Positions 42,760-51,472 are shown, counted from the stretch's first letter. The stretch is DNA of 64,000 nucleotides from Dactylosporangium vinaceum (GCF_019904175.1 NZ_CP061913.1:7130001-7194000); one strand, 5' to 3'. The notes: a model not told the origin generated them from the sequence alone. Translations and numbers: made by a program.

Positions 42760-42953
42760 CACCGACACCTCCAGTTGATTTACTCTCATCAATCCGGAGG
42801 GTGGGCCGGTGCAATGCTCGAAGTCAAGTCGCGCCCCGTCACGCACCGCCGCCGCGCACGGCGGCCTGAACGTTACACGGAGCACACCGGCAGCGGTGCG
42901 GGCCGGGCGGCGGCCGCTGTACGCACTCTTGCGCACTGCCGCCCGGCCCTCAC

Positions 42954-43540
42954 GTGATTCGTGGCGCACCGGCAACTGCCGGCGACCCGCCTGCGGACGG
43001 GCCGGCGGCCGAGCCCGAGCCCGGGGCGCGGTCCACCCGCACCGGCACGGCGGCCACACGCCCGGCCGGCGCGGCGCTGGAGCTGTCGACCGGCGGGGAA
43101 GACGAACATCGTGTCGTCGGGGTCGCGGGTGGTGACGCCGAACGCGGGGGCGAAGACGGCGCGGTTCCAGATCTGGCGGTACTGCCGACCGGGCCGGTAC
43201 GTGGCGGCCGGCGCGGTGAGCATCTCCAGGCCCGTCGAGCTGTCCTCCAGGAACGAGCCGCTCCAGTAGGTCTCCGCACTGTCCACGATGGACCCGCCGG
43301 GACCGGGCCGGACCCACCGTCCACCCACGACTGTCGTCACCGGGCCGGGGCCGGAGCTCTCCGGGCCGATCCGGGCCGAGAACAGCCCGTCGAAGGAGGC
43401 GGTGAAGAAGCCGCCGAGATTGGTGGTACCGCCGAAGACGTGCTCCCGCGTCGAGAGCTCCGCGGAGACCGGGCTCACGGTGCGGTCCGGGACGGTGATG
43501 CGCACCGGCCGGCCGAGGCGCGCGTCCAGGCGGACCGTCG
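42954..43540 (-). pseudogene. Remnant of a subtilase (S8) C-terminal region
   Basis: Minus-strand sequence from about 43540 reads STVRLDARLGRPVRITVPDR, REHVFGGTTNLGGFF, ATYRPGRQYRQIWNRAVFAP and GVTTRDPDDTMFVF. This is the pattern of the beta-rich C-terminal portion of large actinobacterial S8 peptidases. No catalytic domain precedes it and no good start codon is present. After FVFP, about 43095, sense continues better in a different frame (AAPAGRVAAVPVRVDRAPGS), suggesting a frameshift. It is a decayed piece, not a working gene. The gap between it and the GH44 start holds nothing else. Confidence 0.6.
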
Positions 43541-43543
43541 ACG

Positions 43544-43882
43544 GTGCCGGTGGCCGGCTGGTTTCCCGGCCTGGCCGGCGTCATCTGCCTGCTGTGGGAC
43601 CAGGACGGCATGGCGCCGCGCACCTCCGAGGCCGGCCACGCCCGCTTCGACGCCAAGTTCGGCGGCGCCCTCGCCGACGAGCTCAACGGCCTGCTCGCCG
43701 GCGCCCACGACGCCTCGTTGGGCACCCCCGGCCCGGGCGGCCCGACGCTGGCGTGGCGGCTGGACCGGCTGCGCGACCGCCGGCACATCGCCGTCAACCT
43801 GGGCACACTCCACATCGACCCAGGCGACACGTACCGAAGCTGCGGGACGGCCGCCGCCCGCTTCGGCGCGGCCGGGCGGTAG
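43544..43882 (+). CDS. Hypothetical protein, possibly 5'-truncated
   Basis: A 112-residue plus-strand reading frame from GTG 43544: VPVAGWFPGLAGVICLLWDQ, RTSEAGHARFDAKFGGALAD, LAWRLDRLRDRRHIAVNLGT and LHIDPGDTYRSCG. It is protein-like from its first codon, right beside the opposite-strand subtilase remnant, so it may be the 3' part of a gene broken at that junction. It has no Shine-Dalgarno sequence, signal peptide or recognisable family. Codon positions show the local GC3 pattern. Confidence 0.45.
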   Translation: MPVAGWFPGLAGVICLLWDQDGMAPRTSEAGHARFDAKFGGALADELNGLLAGAHDASLGTPGPGGPTLAWRLDRLRDRRHIAVNLGTLHIDPGDTYRSCGTAAARFGAAGR

Positions 43883-44063
43883 CGCCACCACCGCGGCTCA
43901 CAGCGTGGTCACAGCCGGCGCACAACCGGCCCGCACCTCGGGCCCGTATCCATGAACCATGCAGTCGCCGTCCCCGCCTGATGCCGGTACCAACACCGAT
44001 GCTCTTAGGAAATTTTTAGCCGGACCTACTGTTGCTCTCATGGTCGGCGCCGATGGTCGAAGC

Positions 44064-45470
44064 ATGATGACGAGCACTGCGCGGCCGCCGGCGACCGTGG
44101 CCGGCGGCCCGCGGCGGGCGACGCCGTGGTGGTGGCGTGACGCGGGCGGGGTGGCCGTCGGGCTGAGCCTGCTCGTCGTCACCGCGCTGTGGGTCGCCAA
44201 CCGCGGGCTGCAGGCGCTCGGCGGGGACTGGCCCGGCGCGCTCGACTCGCTGGGGCGCCTCACCGGGCTGCTCGCCTCCGACCTGCTGCTGGTGCAGGTC
44301 CTGCTGATGGCCCGGGTACCGCTGGTGGAGCGGGCCTTCGGCCAGGACCGCCTCGCCCGCTGGCACCGGTGGACGGGGTTCACCTCGTTCAACCTCATGG
44401 TCGCGCACATCGTGCTGATCACTGTCGGTTACGCCGGTGACGCGCAGGTCAACGTGTTCGGTGAGCTGTGGGACCTGGTCGTCGACTACCCGGGCATGCT
44501 GCTGGCCACGGCCGGCACCGCGGCCCTGGTGATGGTCGTGGTGACGTCGATGCGGGCGGCGCGGCGGCGGCTGCGGTACGAGTCGTGGCACCTGCTGCAC
44601 CTGTACGCGTACGTCGGCGTCGGCCTCGCGCTGCCCCACCAGATCTGGACCGGCACCGACTTCGCCGGCTCGGCCTGGTCGCGGGTCTACTGGTGGACGC
44701 TGTACGCGGCCCCCGCCGGCGCGGTGCTCGTCTACCGCGTCGGCCTGCCCCTGTGGCGCAGCTGGCGCCACCGGCTGGTCGTCGACCGGGTGGTGCCGGA
44801 GGGCCGGGGCCTGACCTCGGTGTACCTGCGCGGCCGCGACCTGCACCGGCTGCCGGTGCGGGCCGGGCAGTTCTTCCTGTGGCGGTTCCTGGACGGGCCG
44901 GGCTGGTCGCGGGCCCACCCGTACTCCCTGTCCGCCACGCCGCACACGGGCGTCCTGCGCATCACCGTCAAGGACCTCGGCGACGGCAGCGCCCGCGTCG
45001 CCGCGCTGCGGCCGGGCACCCGGGCGCTGATCGAGGGCCCCTACGGCCGGCTCACCGCCGAGCACCACACCGGCGGGCCGCTCGTCATGCTGGCCTGCGG
45101 CATCGGCGTCACCCCGCTGCTGGCGCTGCTGGGCGAGCTGCGGTACGCCCCGGGCCAGGCCGCCCTCGTCTACCGGGCCCGCAGCGAGGCCGAGATCGCC
45201 TTCCGCGCCGAACTGGACTGGCTGGCCCAGCGGCGCGGCGTGCGGGTCGTCCACCTCCTCGGCCCGCGCGCCCGCCGCCAGCCGTCCTGGCTGCCGGCGT
45301 CCGCCGCCGGCCTGACCGACGCGGAGGCGCTGCGCCGCTGCGCACCGCAGATCGCCGCCGCGGATGTCTACATCTGCGGCCCCGACGCCTGGACCGCCGC
45401 CGCCGAAGCCGCCGCCGTCGCGGCCGGGGCGACCCCCCGGCGGATTCACACCGAACAGTTCGCCTGGTAG
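44064..45470 (+). CDS. Ferric-reductase-like transmembrane oxidoreductase with FAD/NAD(P)H domain
   Basis: A protein of about 468 residues. Six membrane helices (about residues 15-225) carry heme-ligating His pairs (LARWHRWTGFTSFNLMVAHI; ESWHLLHLYAYVG). A ferredoxin-reductase-type domain follows, with the FAD motif HPYSLSATP, phosphate-binding VMLACGIGVTPLLALLGEL, and the C-terminal YICGPDAWTAAAEAA and IHTEQFAW. It moves electrons from cytosolic NAD(P)H through heme to the outer face. The start is uncertain: ATG 44064/44067 has only a weak ribosome-binding site, and the frame is open from 43959. The next gene encodes an FMN-binding lipidless anchor protein 11 bp downstream, the likely electron acceptor. 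Confidence 0.92.
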   Translation: MMTSTARPPATVAGGPRRATPWWWRDAGGVAVGLSLLVVTALWVANRGLQALGGDWPGALDSLGRLTGLLASDLLLVQVLLMARVPLVERAFGQDRLARWHRWTGFTSFNLMVAHIVLITVGYAGDAQVNVFGELWDLVVDYPGMLLATAGTAALVMVVVTSMRAARRRLRYESWHLLHLYAYVGVGLALPHQIWTGTDFAGSAWSRVYWWTLYAAPAGAVLVYRVGLPLWRSWRHRLVVDRVVPEGRGLTSVYLRGRDLHRLPVRAGQFFLWRFLDGPGWSRAHPYSLSATPHTGVLRITVKDLGDGSARVAALRPGTRALIEGPYGRLTAEHHTGGPLVMLACGIGVTPLLALLGELRYAPGQAALVYRARSEAEIAFRAELDWLAQRRGVRVVHLLGPRARRQPSWLPASAAGLTDAEALRRCAPQIAAADVYICGPDAWTAAAEAAAVAAGATPRRIHTEQFAW

Positions 45471-45480
45471 GAGAGCATAC

Positions 45481-45969
45481 GTGCGACGCATCACCATCTG
45501 GCTCCTGTCGACCCTGGCCGGCCTCGTGCTGCTGTTCAGCTACCGCACCAGCCTGGGCGCCGGCTCCCCGGCCACGGCCACCGCGGCCGGGGGCGGCGGC
45601 ACGACCGGCAACGGCGCCACGACCGGCGGGAACTCGTCCGGATCGTCGGGCTCCACCGGCTCCGGCGCGAACCCGGGCGCGACCGTCGGCGGCACCGCCT
45701 ACCAGGGGTCAGTAGCCGCAACCCGCTGGGGCGACGTCCAGGTGACGATCACCGTCGCCGACGGGAAGATCACAGCGGTGAACGTCCCCGTCTACCCGAA
45801 CGGCAACGGCCGGGACCGCCAGATCAACGCGCGCGCCCTGCCGATCCTCACCCGGGAGACGCTCACCGCCCAGAGCGCCCGCATCGACACCGTCTCCGGC
45901 GCCACCGTCACCAGCGACGGCTACATCGAGTCCCTCCAGGCCGCCCTGGACGCCGCCCACCTGTCCTGA
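45481..45969 (+). CDS. Membrane-anchored FMN-binding (flavinylated) protein
   Basis: A 162-residue protein from GTG 45481, with GGAGAG 5 bases upstream overlapping the end of the reductase gene. An N-terminal helix (ITIWLLSTLAGLVLLFSY) anchors it outside. A Gly/Thr/Ser linker (about 30-70) leads to an FMN_bind domain (GDVQVTITVADGKITAVNVP) with the covalent flavinylation motif DTVSGATVTSDGY, in which ApbE attaches FMN to a Thr. With the upstream reductase it forms a known type of flavin-based extracytosolic electron-transfer pair. No apbE gene is in the window. Confidence 0.9.
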   Translation: MRRITIWLLSTLAGLVLLFSYRTSLGAGSPATATAAGGGGTTGNGATTGGNSSGSSGSTGSGANPGATVGGTAYQGSVAATRWGDVQVTITVADGKITAVNVPVYPNGNGRDRQINARALPILTRETLTAQSARIDTVSGATVTSDGYIESLQAALDAAHLS

Positions 45970-46021
45970 TGCTCGGTTCGCGCTCGAGCCTCGCCACCGG
46001 GCGGGCCGGCACCGCCGGGGG

Positions 46022-48151
46022 TCAGGGCGAGTAGGTGGTGGCACACACGGTGCCGTTGAGGGTGAACGAGGTGGGCGGCGGGTTCGCGCCGGTCTGGTTG
46101 CCGATGAAGCCGAAGCTGGCGCTGTTGGCCGCGTTCGCGGCGAGCGTGGTGTTGTAGGCGGCGGGCGTGACGACGACGTTCTGGCCGTTGACGGCGAAGG
46201 TGGCGTTCCAGGTGCTGCCGGAGACGGATTCGGTAGTGGCCGGCAGCGCGAAGGCGAGCGTCCAGCCGGTGACGGGGGTGGGGCCGGTGTTGGTGACGGT
46301 GATGGAGGCGACGAAGCCGCTGCCCCAGCCGCCGGAGATGTCGTAGGTGACGGCGCAGGTGCTGCTGTCCGGCGTCCCGGTGGTGAAGGTGACGGGCGGC
46401 GACGGCGGCGACAGGTAGCCGTTGGCGTCGGTGGCGAGGACGTTGAGGGTGTACGCGGTGCCGGGCGTGAGGTTGCGGGCGGTGAACGAGGTAGCTGTCG
46501 TGTCGCCGAGCAGGATGCTGTTGGTGCCGAACTGCTGGTACACGGCGTAGCGGGTGACCGGGCCGCCGGCCGACGGGCGCCAGGAGACGGTGGCGCTCGT
46601 GGCGGTCACCGCAGTGGCGGTGGGGGCGCCCGGGGCGCTCAGCGCGGTGGCGACCGGGTTGGTCGGCGACGGGCGCAGCTTCACGGTGACGATCGAATAC
46701 GGCGGCACGAGCTGGCTGCCGGCGGTGCCCTGCTGGGCCGTGGTGATCGCGGTGGATCGCGGGCCGAAGGAGTACACGGTCGGCGTCGCGGTGCTCGGCG
46801 TCCATCCGTCGTAGTGCAGGTTCACCGTGTGCGCGGTGACCGGGTCCTGGTTGAGCAGCTCGACGGAGAGCCCGCCGTCGGTGTTGCGGGCGGCGTGCAC
46901 GGCCAGCAGCGCGCTGTCCGAGCCGGCGCGGACCAGGGTGTCGCCGGGCCGGGCGACGTTGCTCAGCATCCGCAGGGCGTGGTACGGGGCGAACGGCGTG
47001 TTCAGCGGCGGCTCGCAGACGCCGTCGCTGTTGCAGTTGCCGCTGGAGAGCATGCCGCCGTCGCCGTAGGAGGTGGTGCCGTCCGGCGCGGTCGTCACGC
47101 CGTTGTCCGGCATGCCGTTGCGTGTGTTCCAGTAGTCGATGTTGAACACGCCGTTCTCGAGCGCGGTGAAGTAGACATCGGCCGCGAACAGGCCGCCGAC
47201 CTGGGTGTCGGACTGGTAGTTCGATGCGGTCTCGGTGACCGCGATCCCGATGCCGGCGGCGTTCGGGCCGGCGTACCGGTCGATCTTCTGCCGCAGCTGC
47301 GCGAGTTCGCCCGGCAGGAGCTTCGTCTGCTGCAGGACGTCGGCGGCGGTGGTGTGGTTCGGGTAGTAGTGCATGATCGCGAAGTCGATGGACGGCCCGG
47401 CGATGGACAGGACGGTGCGGTTCCAGTCGCCGGTGTCCGCGGCGCCGACCACGCCGTCGGGCCAGTTGCCCGGGTCGGTGACCACGGCGCCGATCTTGAT
47501 GGTGGGGTCGACGGCCTTCATGGCGGCGGCGTACTGCACGACGAGGTTGGCGTAGGTGGTGGCGCTCTTGCTGTCGTGATAGTCGAGTTCCCAGTCGGCG
47601 CCGTAGTAGCCGTTGCCGAAGATCTCGTTGCCGATCTCCCAGTACCTGACCCCGTAGTGCTTGGTGAGGTTGGCGTAGCGGACCCAGCCGGCGGCCTCGT
47701 CGGGCGTGCCGGAACCGTAGTTGGCGATCAGGATCGCCTGGGCGCCGACGGCCTGGGTGGTGTGCATGAAGGAGTCGAAGTCGGTGCCGGGGGCGACGTA
47801 CCCGCCGCCGGACACGGTGTTGGTCTGCCAGTGGTAGCCGTCGCCGTATGAGCCGCCGGGGTAGCGCATCATCCGCACGCCGGCGCGGCCGAGCAGATCC
47901 ACCGACGCCGGGGTGTTCATGTTGGTGTCCCAGACGGCCTGGTTCAGGCCGTACGCGGTGTCGGGCACGACCCCGAGGCCCTCGCGGGCGTTGACGGTGA
48001 CGTTGATTGCGGCCGGGTCGGCCGAGGCGGCTTCGGCCGGGGCCGCTTCGGCCGAGCCGTCAAGGGTGAGGCCGCCGAAGGCGAGCGCGAGGGCGAGCGC
48101 CATCACCGACCGGCGTCGCCGGGTGCGCACCTGACTCACCGACACCAGCAT
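46022..48151 (-). CDS. Secreted GH51-like alpha-L-arabinofuranosidase with FN3 and CBM2
   Basis: A 709-residue exported enzyme. A signal peptide (residues 1-37) is followed by a TIM barrel beginning INVTVNAREGLGVVPDTAYG. It contains GVRMMRYPGGSYGDGYHWQT, the acid/base Glu in YWEIGNEIFGNGYYG and the probable nucleophile in IAVTETASNYQS, as in GH51/GH39-type clan A enzymes. A beta domain ends near residue 500. One FN3 domain (PGAPTATAVTATSATVSWRP) and a C-terminal CBM2 (CAVTYDISGGWGSGFVASIT; cellulose-binding Trp residues) complete it. It would release side chains from arabinoxylan while held on cellulose. It is a single-gene unit. Confidence 0.88.
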   Translation of the reverse strand: MLVSVSQVRTRRRRSVMALALALAFGGLTLDGSAEAAPAEAASADPAAINVTVNAREGLGVVPDTAYGLNQAVWDTNMNTPASVDLLGRAGVRMMRYPGGSYGDGYHWQTNTVSGGGYVAPGTDFDSFMHTTQAVGAQAILIANYGSGTPDEAAGWVRYANLTKHYGVRYWEIGNEIFGNGYYGADWELDYHDSKSATTYANLVVQYAAAMKAVDPTIKIGAVVTDPGNWPDGVVGAADTGDWNRTVLSIAGPSIDFAIMHYYPNHTTAADVLQQTKLLPGELAQLRQKIDRYAGPNAAGIGIAVTETASNYQSDTQVGGLFAADVYFTALENGVFNIDYWNTRNGMPDNGVTTAPDGTTSYGDGGMLSSGNCNSDGVCEPPLNTPFAPYHALRMLSNVARPGDTLVRAGSDSALLAVHAARNTDGGLSVELLNQDPVTAHTVNLHYDGWTPSTATPTVYSFGPRSTAITTAQQGTAGSQLVPPYSIVTVKLRPSPTNPVATALSAPGAPTATAVTATSATVSWRPSAGGPVTRYAVYQQFGTNSILLGDTTATSFTARNLTPGTAYTLNVLATDANGYLSPPSPPVTFTTGTPDSSTCAVTYDISGGWGSGFVASITVTNTGPTPVTGWTLAFALPATTESVSGSTWNATFAVNGQNVVVTPAAYNTTLAANAANSASFGFIGNQTGANPPPTSFTLNGTVCATTYSP

Positions 48152-48494
48152 GGCGGCCTCACCTTCATCCCGGCAGCGTGCGCAGCGGACCGCCGCGCAC
48201 CTCCTGATCGATGGCGATGACTTTCGACACCGGGCCGGACGCCTGTCAACGGACGCCCACGTCGCGCCGAAACAATCGGCGTATTTCGCTGAAACTTTCT
48301 ACGACGCGTAGGCTCTGATCAGTGGGTCGACTGCGAGGGCCAGGTCCAAATAACAGTTGCACCCCTCAATACCGTCATCTATGGACGTAAGTGGAGCGGA
48401 AAGGATCGTCGCATTTCACAGAAAGTTTCTGCGCGACGACGGGTGCACGCTGGCGATAGTCGCCAGGGCATCCATCGCGCCAGCCTGGAGCCGG
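48152..48494. other. 343-bp intergenic region with a repeated 23-bp motif
   Basis: No gene is evident. A 23-bp motif occurs twice in the same orientation exactly 130 bp apart: 48281-48303 and 48411-48433, identical at 18 positions, each with an ATTTC-x-C-x-GAAA-x-TTTCT core. The second contains a perfect CAGAAA-G-TTTCTG palindrome (48419-48431) and is flanked by CGTCGC/GCGACG arms. They may be operators for the GH51-like gene. The sequence is visibly more AT-rich than its surroundings. Confidence 0.5.
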
Positions 48495-49091
48495 TCAATG
48501 CCGGATCGAGATGCGCAGCCAGCGGGCGCGTCCGGCCGGACGGATCCGCACCTCGTCGAGGCCCGCGTCGTCGGCCTCGCCGACCTGGACCAGCCTCGTC
48601 ACGAAGTCCTCGAAATCCACGGGTGAGACCTTCCCGCGCAGGTCGTCCGGCAGTCGCGCGTACAGCGCCTCGGCCGGCCACGGGTAGGCGAGCTGCTCGG
48701 TTGTGGTGTGCATGCGCAGCTGCAGGAGCAACCGCTCGTCCTGCTTCGTCAGCCGTGCTCTGCGCACGTCGAAGAGCAGCGGGAGCACCTGCGGGAACAG
48801 GAAGCCGGGAAGCTGGTCCAGGCCCTCGTGCCACATGACGCCGGCGATCAGGGCCGACGCGACAGCGAACCGGGCCACGGTGCCGCTCAGATCGACCGTC
48901 CAGCCGCCCGGCCGCATCTGCAGCCCGCGGTTCGGGTCGAGGGTGCCGAGCACGGCGTCTTCGCACGCTTCCCAGGCGTCGGGGTCGAGCGCCGGGTCGA
49001 GGCCCGTGGCCTCGGCCCAGAAGCGGCGCAGCTCGTCCGCGCTGAGGGTCGTGCGGGGCAGCGTGTCGATCAGCGCCTGATCGTCACTCAT
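48495..49091 (-). CDS. Unrecognised protein, third gene of HExxH operon
   Basis: A 198-residue soluble protein. ATG 49091 overlaps the end of the upstream gene by 8 bases. The sequence is acidic and helical in its first 60 residues (MSDDQALIDTLPRTTLSADE; DPDAWEACEDAVLGTLDPNR). A mixed middle follows (GGWTVDLSGTVARFAVASAL; LPGFLFPQVLPLLFDVRRAR), and it ends FEDFVTRLVQVGEADDAGLD then ARWLRISIRH. No catalytic motif, membrane helix or known domain could be identified. Coupling implies it acts with the HExxH protein. Confidence 0.7.
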   Translation of the reverse strand: MSDDQALIDTLPRTTLSADELRRFWAEATGLDPALDPDAWEACEDAVLGTLDPNRGLQMRPGGWTVDLSGTVARFAVASALIAGVMWHEGLDQLPGFLFPQVLPLLFDVRRARLTKQDERLLLQLRMHTTTEQLAYPWPAEALYARLPDDLRGKVSPVDFEDFVTRLVQVGEADDAGLDEVRIRPAGRARWLRISIRH

Positions 49092-50655
49092 CGGGTGGCT
49101 CCTCGCGTTCGTCGAAGGCTTGGAAGTCGAATGTCGGCTCCTCGGCCAGCAGGTGCCCGATGGAGATCGACAGCAGGGGCTCGTGGCGGTCGGTGAGGTC
49201 GTCGTCCCGTTCGGTCCGGGCTCTGAGGTGGGGGTGACTGTCCAGCCACACCTCGAAGGCGGCCGCATAGGCCGGGGTGACAATTGCGATGTGCAGGCGT
49301 GACGTCGCGCCCGTGTCGAGGTACAGCTGCCACACCAGGGCGACGACGGTCCGGCCGGCCGCCCGATAGCGGGCCAGGGCATACCGGAGCCGGTGAGCGT
49401 CGCCGTCCAGCCACAGCCGCAGGTGCCGGGTCGGTGACAGGTCGACAAGCACGGTGCTGGTGTCGACGGTCAGCAGCGGACCCCACCGCTCCCGGATCTC
49501 GTCGTGGGCCAGGGCGGCCATGCTGACGCTTGTCACCACCGGGACGCCGACGTCCAGCAGCTCGGCGGGCCGGCAAGCGGTCATGTCCTTCAGGACGACC
49601 GCATGCTCGGGGCCGCCGACGGCGGCGCGCAGCAACGCCAGGTGACGGCCGGTCGCCACCGGGGTGCCGCCGAGGGAGTAGGCGGATCGCACGCGCGCGC
49701 CGGGGCGGATCGCCAGGAACAGGTGGCGGCCATCGCCCCGGCCGGCCACCAGCGACCGGAGCGGGGTCTCGGCACCGACGACGGTGGCCGGCACTGCCGG
49801 TCGCAGTCGCAGTTGTTCGCTCTCCGCCGAGCGCAGCACCACGTCGGCGTCGCTCGGCGGCCCGGCGGTGCTCGCGCCGGCCGGGACGAGCCGGATCGGG
49901 CGGCCGATCGTCTGGACCGCGCGTGCGTGGAGCCGCTCCACGTGAGCCAGCTGGCCCTCGTAGGGCAGGGTCGGGCAGCCGGCTTCGGTGAGGAGTCGCA
50001 CGCAGCGGTCGTAGAAGACCCGGTTGATCTGCTCCCAGTCGTCGTCGCCCTGCTCGGCATAGTCGCGGACCGTAACCGGGCCGGAGCTGCGGGGCAGCGG
50101 ACCCCAGCCGTGCGTCTGCAACGCCGCCGTCAGGATGCGCAGGCGATGGTCCGGGCGCGCCGTGCGCGACAGCGACGCCGGCGTGATCCTGTGCAGTGGC
50201 AGTGCCGTGTCCGCGACGATCATCTCCGCGATCGCGGACGGCTGCATACAGCTGCGGTACACCGCGTTCAGCGCGTGGATCAGGGTGTAGGGCTCGGCGG
50301 TGAGCTGCAGCCGCTGCCGGGCCCGGTCCGCGAGCGCGGCATAGTCTGGGTAGCCGGCCCGCAGCGACGCCAGCGCCGATCCCGCGAGCTGCTCGGTCAT
50401 CCAGGCGGCGAACTCCTCGTGGGTCCGCACGGCGCCGGCGAGCAGGGTGTGCGCCTGCTGCGACCAGGTCTGCTCGCCGGAGGCATCGGCGGTCGACCAC
50501 AGCACCTGCACCAGCAGGCCGTACATGGTGGTGAACTGCAGGCGGTCATGCCACATCTCGTGGATGCTCGTGAGCCGGTCGGCCTCGGCGACCCTGTCCT
50601 CGGACAGGTCGATCACCCATCCGGTGCCGTGGTAGCGGCCGTGGGCTGCCGTCAC
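49084..50655 (-). CDS. Unrecognised 523-residue protein with HExxH motif
   Basis: It starts at GTG 50655, overlapping the stop of a small upstream frame (GTGA). Near the N-terminus, after VIDLSEDRVAEADRLTSIHE, stands H32-E-M-W-H36, the zinc-binding core of metallopeptidases, within a predicted helix (SIHEMWHDRLQFTTMYGLLV). A downstream third ligand cannot be named with certainty. Later parts alternate helices (LTAEPYTLIHALNAVYRSCM) and beta-rich segments (GRHLFLAIRPGARVRSAYSL; TSTVLVDLSPTRHLRLWLDG). It has no signal peptide or membrane helix. It is either a cytosolic metalloprotein of unknown family or the HExxH is fortuitous. The tight operon of three unknown genes is unusual. Confidence 0.75.
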   Translation of the reverse strand: MTAAHGRYHGTGWVIDLSEDRVAEADRLTSIHEMWHDRLQFTTMYGLLVQVLWSTADASGEQTWSQQAHTLLAGAVRTHEEFAAWMTEQLAGSALASLRAGYPDYAALADRARQRLQLTAEPYTLIHALNAVYRSCMQPSAIAEMIVADTALPLHRITPASLSRTARPDHRLRILTAALQTHGWGPLPRSSGPVTVRDYAEQGDDDWEQINRVFYDRCVRLLTEAGCPTLPYEGQLAHVERLHARAVQTIGRPIRLVPAGASTAGPPSDADVVLRSAESEQLRLRPAVPATVVGAETPLRSLVAGRGDGRHLFLAIRPGARVRSAYSLGGTPVATGRHLALLRAAVGGPEHAVVLKDMTACRPAELLDVGVPVVTSVSMAALAHDEIRERWGPLLTVDTSTVLVDLSPTRHLRLWLDGDAHRLRYALARYRAAGRTVVALVWQLYLDTGATSRLHIAIVTPAYAAAFEVWLDSHPHLRARTERDDDLTDRHEPLLSISIGHLLAEEPTFDFQAFDEREEPPDE

Positions 50656-50855
50656 GCCGACCGCCCGCCGTGCCGCCCGGTGGGGTTGCCGATGGCCGGC
50701 CGCTTCTCGACGACCTGACGCCAGGCGCTCGTGAGCGAGGACGCCGGCACCATAGCCGGGCCGTCCAGCCGCGCCCGGGCCGAGGTGTCCCGCGCGTCAT
50801 GCGCGAACGCGCCACTCGGAGCCGCGCCGAGCAGCGCCGGCATCTGTCGGTTCAT
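50652..50855 (-). CDS. Small 67-residue protein, first gene of HExxH operon
   Basis: ATG 50855 opens MNRQMPALLGAAPSGAFAHD, continuing with SARARLDGPAMVPASSLTSA, WRQVVEKRPAIGNPTGRHGG and a stop overlapping the next start (GTGA). It is short, Ala/Arg-rich and probably mostly disordered, without Cys. The overlap with the next gene is the main evidence; a convincing ribosome-binding site is missing. It could be a leader, an adaptor or a substrate of the HExxH protein. Confidence 0.45.
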   Translation of the reverse strand: MNRQMPALLGAAPSGAFAHDARDTSARARLDGPAMVPASSLTSAWRQVVEKRPAIGNPTGRHGGRSA

Positions 50856-50920
50856 CCAACCAGTATCGGCAGCGCCGCCAAGGGCTGCTCGCCGCGGTGG
50901 CGGCCGGCGCGCTCGTGCTC

Positions 50921-50961
50921 ACCGCCCCGCGACGGCCTCAGCCGGCCGTCGTGTGGGCGGT
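50921..50961 (-). terminator. Long hairpin downstream of AHSA1 gene
   Basis: CGACGGCC (50930-50937) pairs with GGCCGTCG (50944-50951), and ACCGCCC (50921-50927) with GGGCGGT (50955-50961), with small internal mismatches. It lies 33 bp past the AHSA1 stop (50994) and upstream of the three-gene operon. Confidence 0.65.
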
Positions 50962-50993
50962 TCGTGCTTGACGCTCCAGCGGGGCGGCCGTGC

Positions 50994-51452
50994 TCAGCCG
51001 GCGGTCGCCCAGGGCGGCGTCGTCGGCCCCTCGCCGGTGGTGATCAGCCGGCGCAGGCTGCTGCCGACGAAGAAGCCCCAGGCGCTCGAGCACGCCTCGA
51101 AGCACTCGAAGTCGGAGCGCAGACCCTCGTGGGCGAACCGGATCTCGGTGTTCGCACCCTGCGCGACGATGTCGAAGACGATCTCGGTGCCGGCCCACTC
51201 CGCCGGGTCGGCGGTGAACGTGAGCCGGGCCTCGGTGACCCGCCACGCCACCCGGGCGTCGGGCACGAGCTCGGTGACCAGCTGGCGCGAGTAGTGCAGG
51301 TCCGCGTACCGGTAGGTGAACTCACCGCCGGGGACGTCGGCGACGCCGTCGACGTCCCCGGTCCACCAGCCACGGACGTTGGTGACGGCCTTGAACACCT
51401 CGGCCGCGGAGTGCGGGACGGCGTACGAGAGTGCGAAGTGCTGACTGTTCAC
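50994..51452 (-). CDS. AHSA1/SRPBCC-family protein
   Basis: A 152-residue START-like (SRPBCC) protein. GTG 51452 has GGAG 6-8 bases upstream. Typical features are HFALSYAVPHSAAEVFKAVT, GWWTGDVDG, a beta strand series (EFTYRYADLHYSRQLVTELV; WAGTEIVFDIVAQGANTEIR) and a C-terminal helix (SSAWGFFVGSSLRRLITTGE). The fold holds a hydrophobic pocket; Aha1-type members bind Hsp90, but most bacterial ones bind small lipophilic ligands. Two strong palindromes lie immediately upstream of its start. No ArsR or TetR regulator gene, usual for this family, is adjacent. Confidence 0.88.
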   Translation of the reverse strand: MNSQHFALSYAVPHSAAEVFKAVTNVRGWWTGDVDGVADVPGGEFTYRYADLHYSRQLVTELVPDARVAWRVTEARLTFTADPAEWAGTEIVFDIVAQGANTEIRFAHEGLRSDFECFEACSSAWGFFVGSSLRRLITTGEGPTTPPWATAG

Positions 51453-51472
51453 GTCTGCTCCACAGGATCGAG

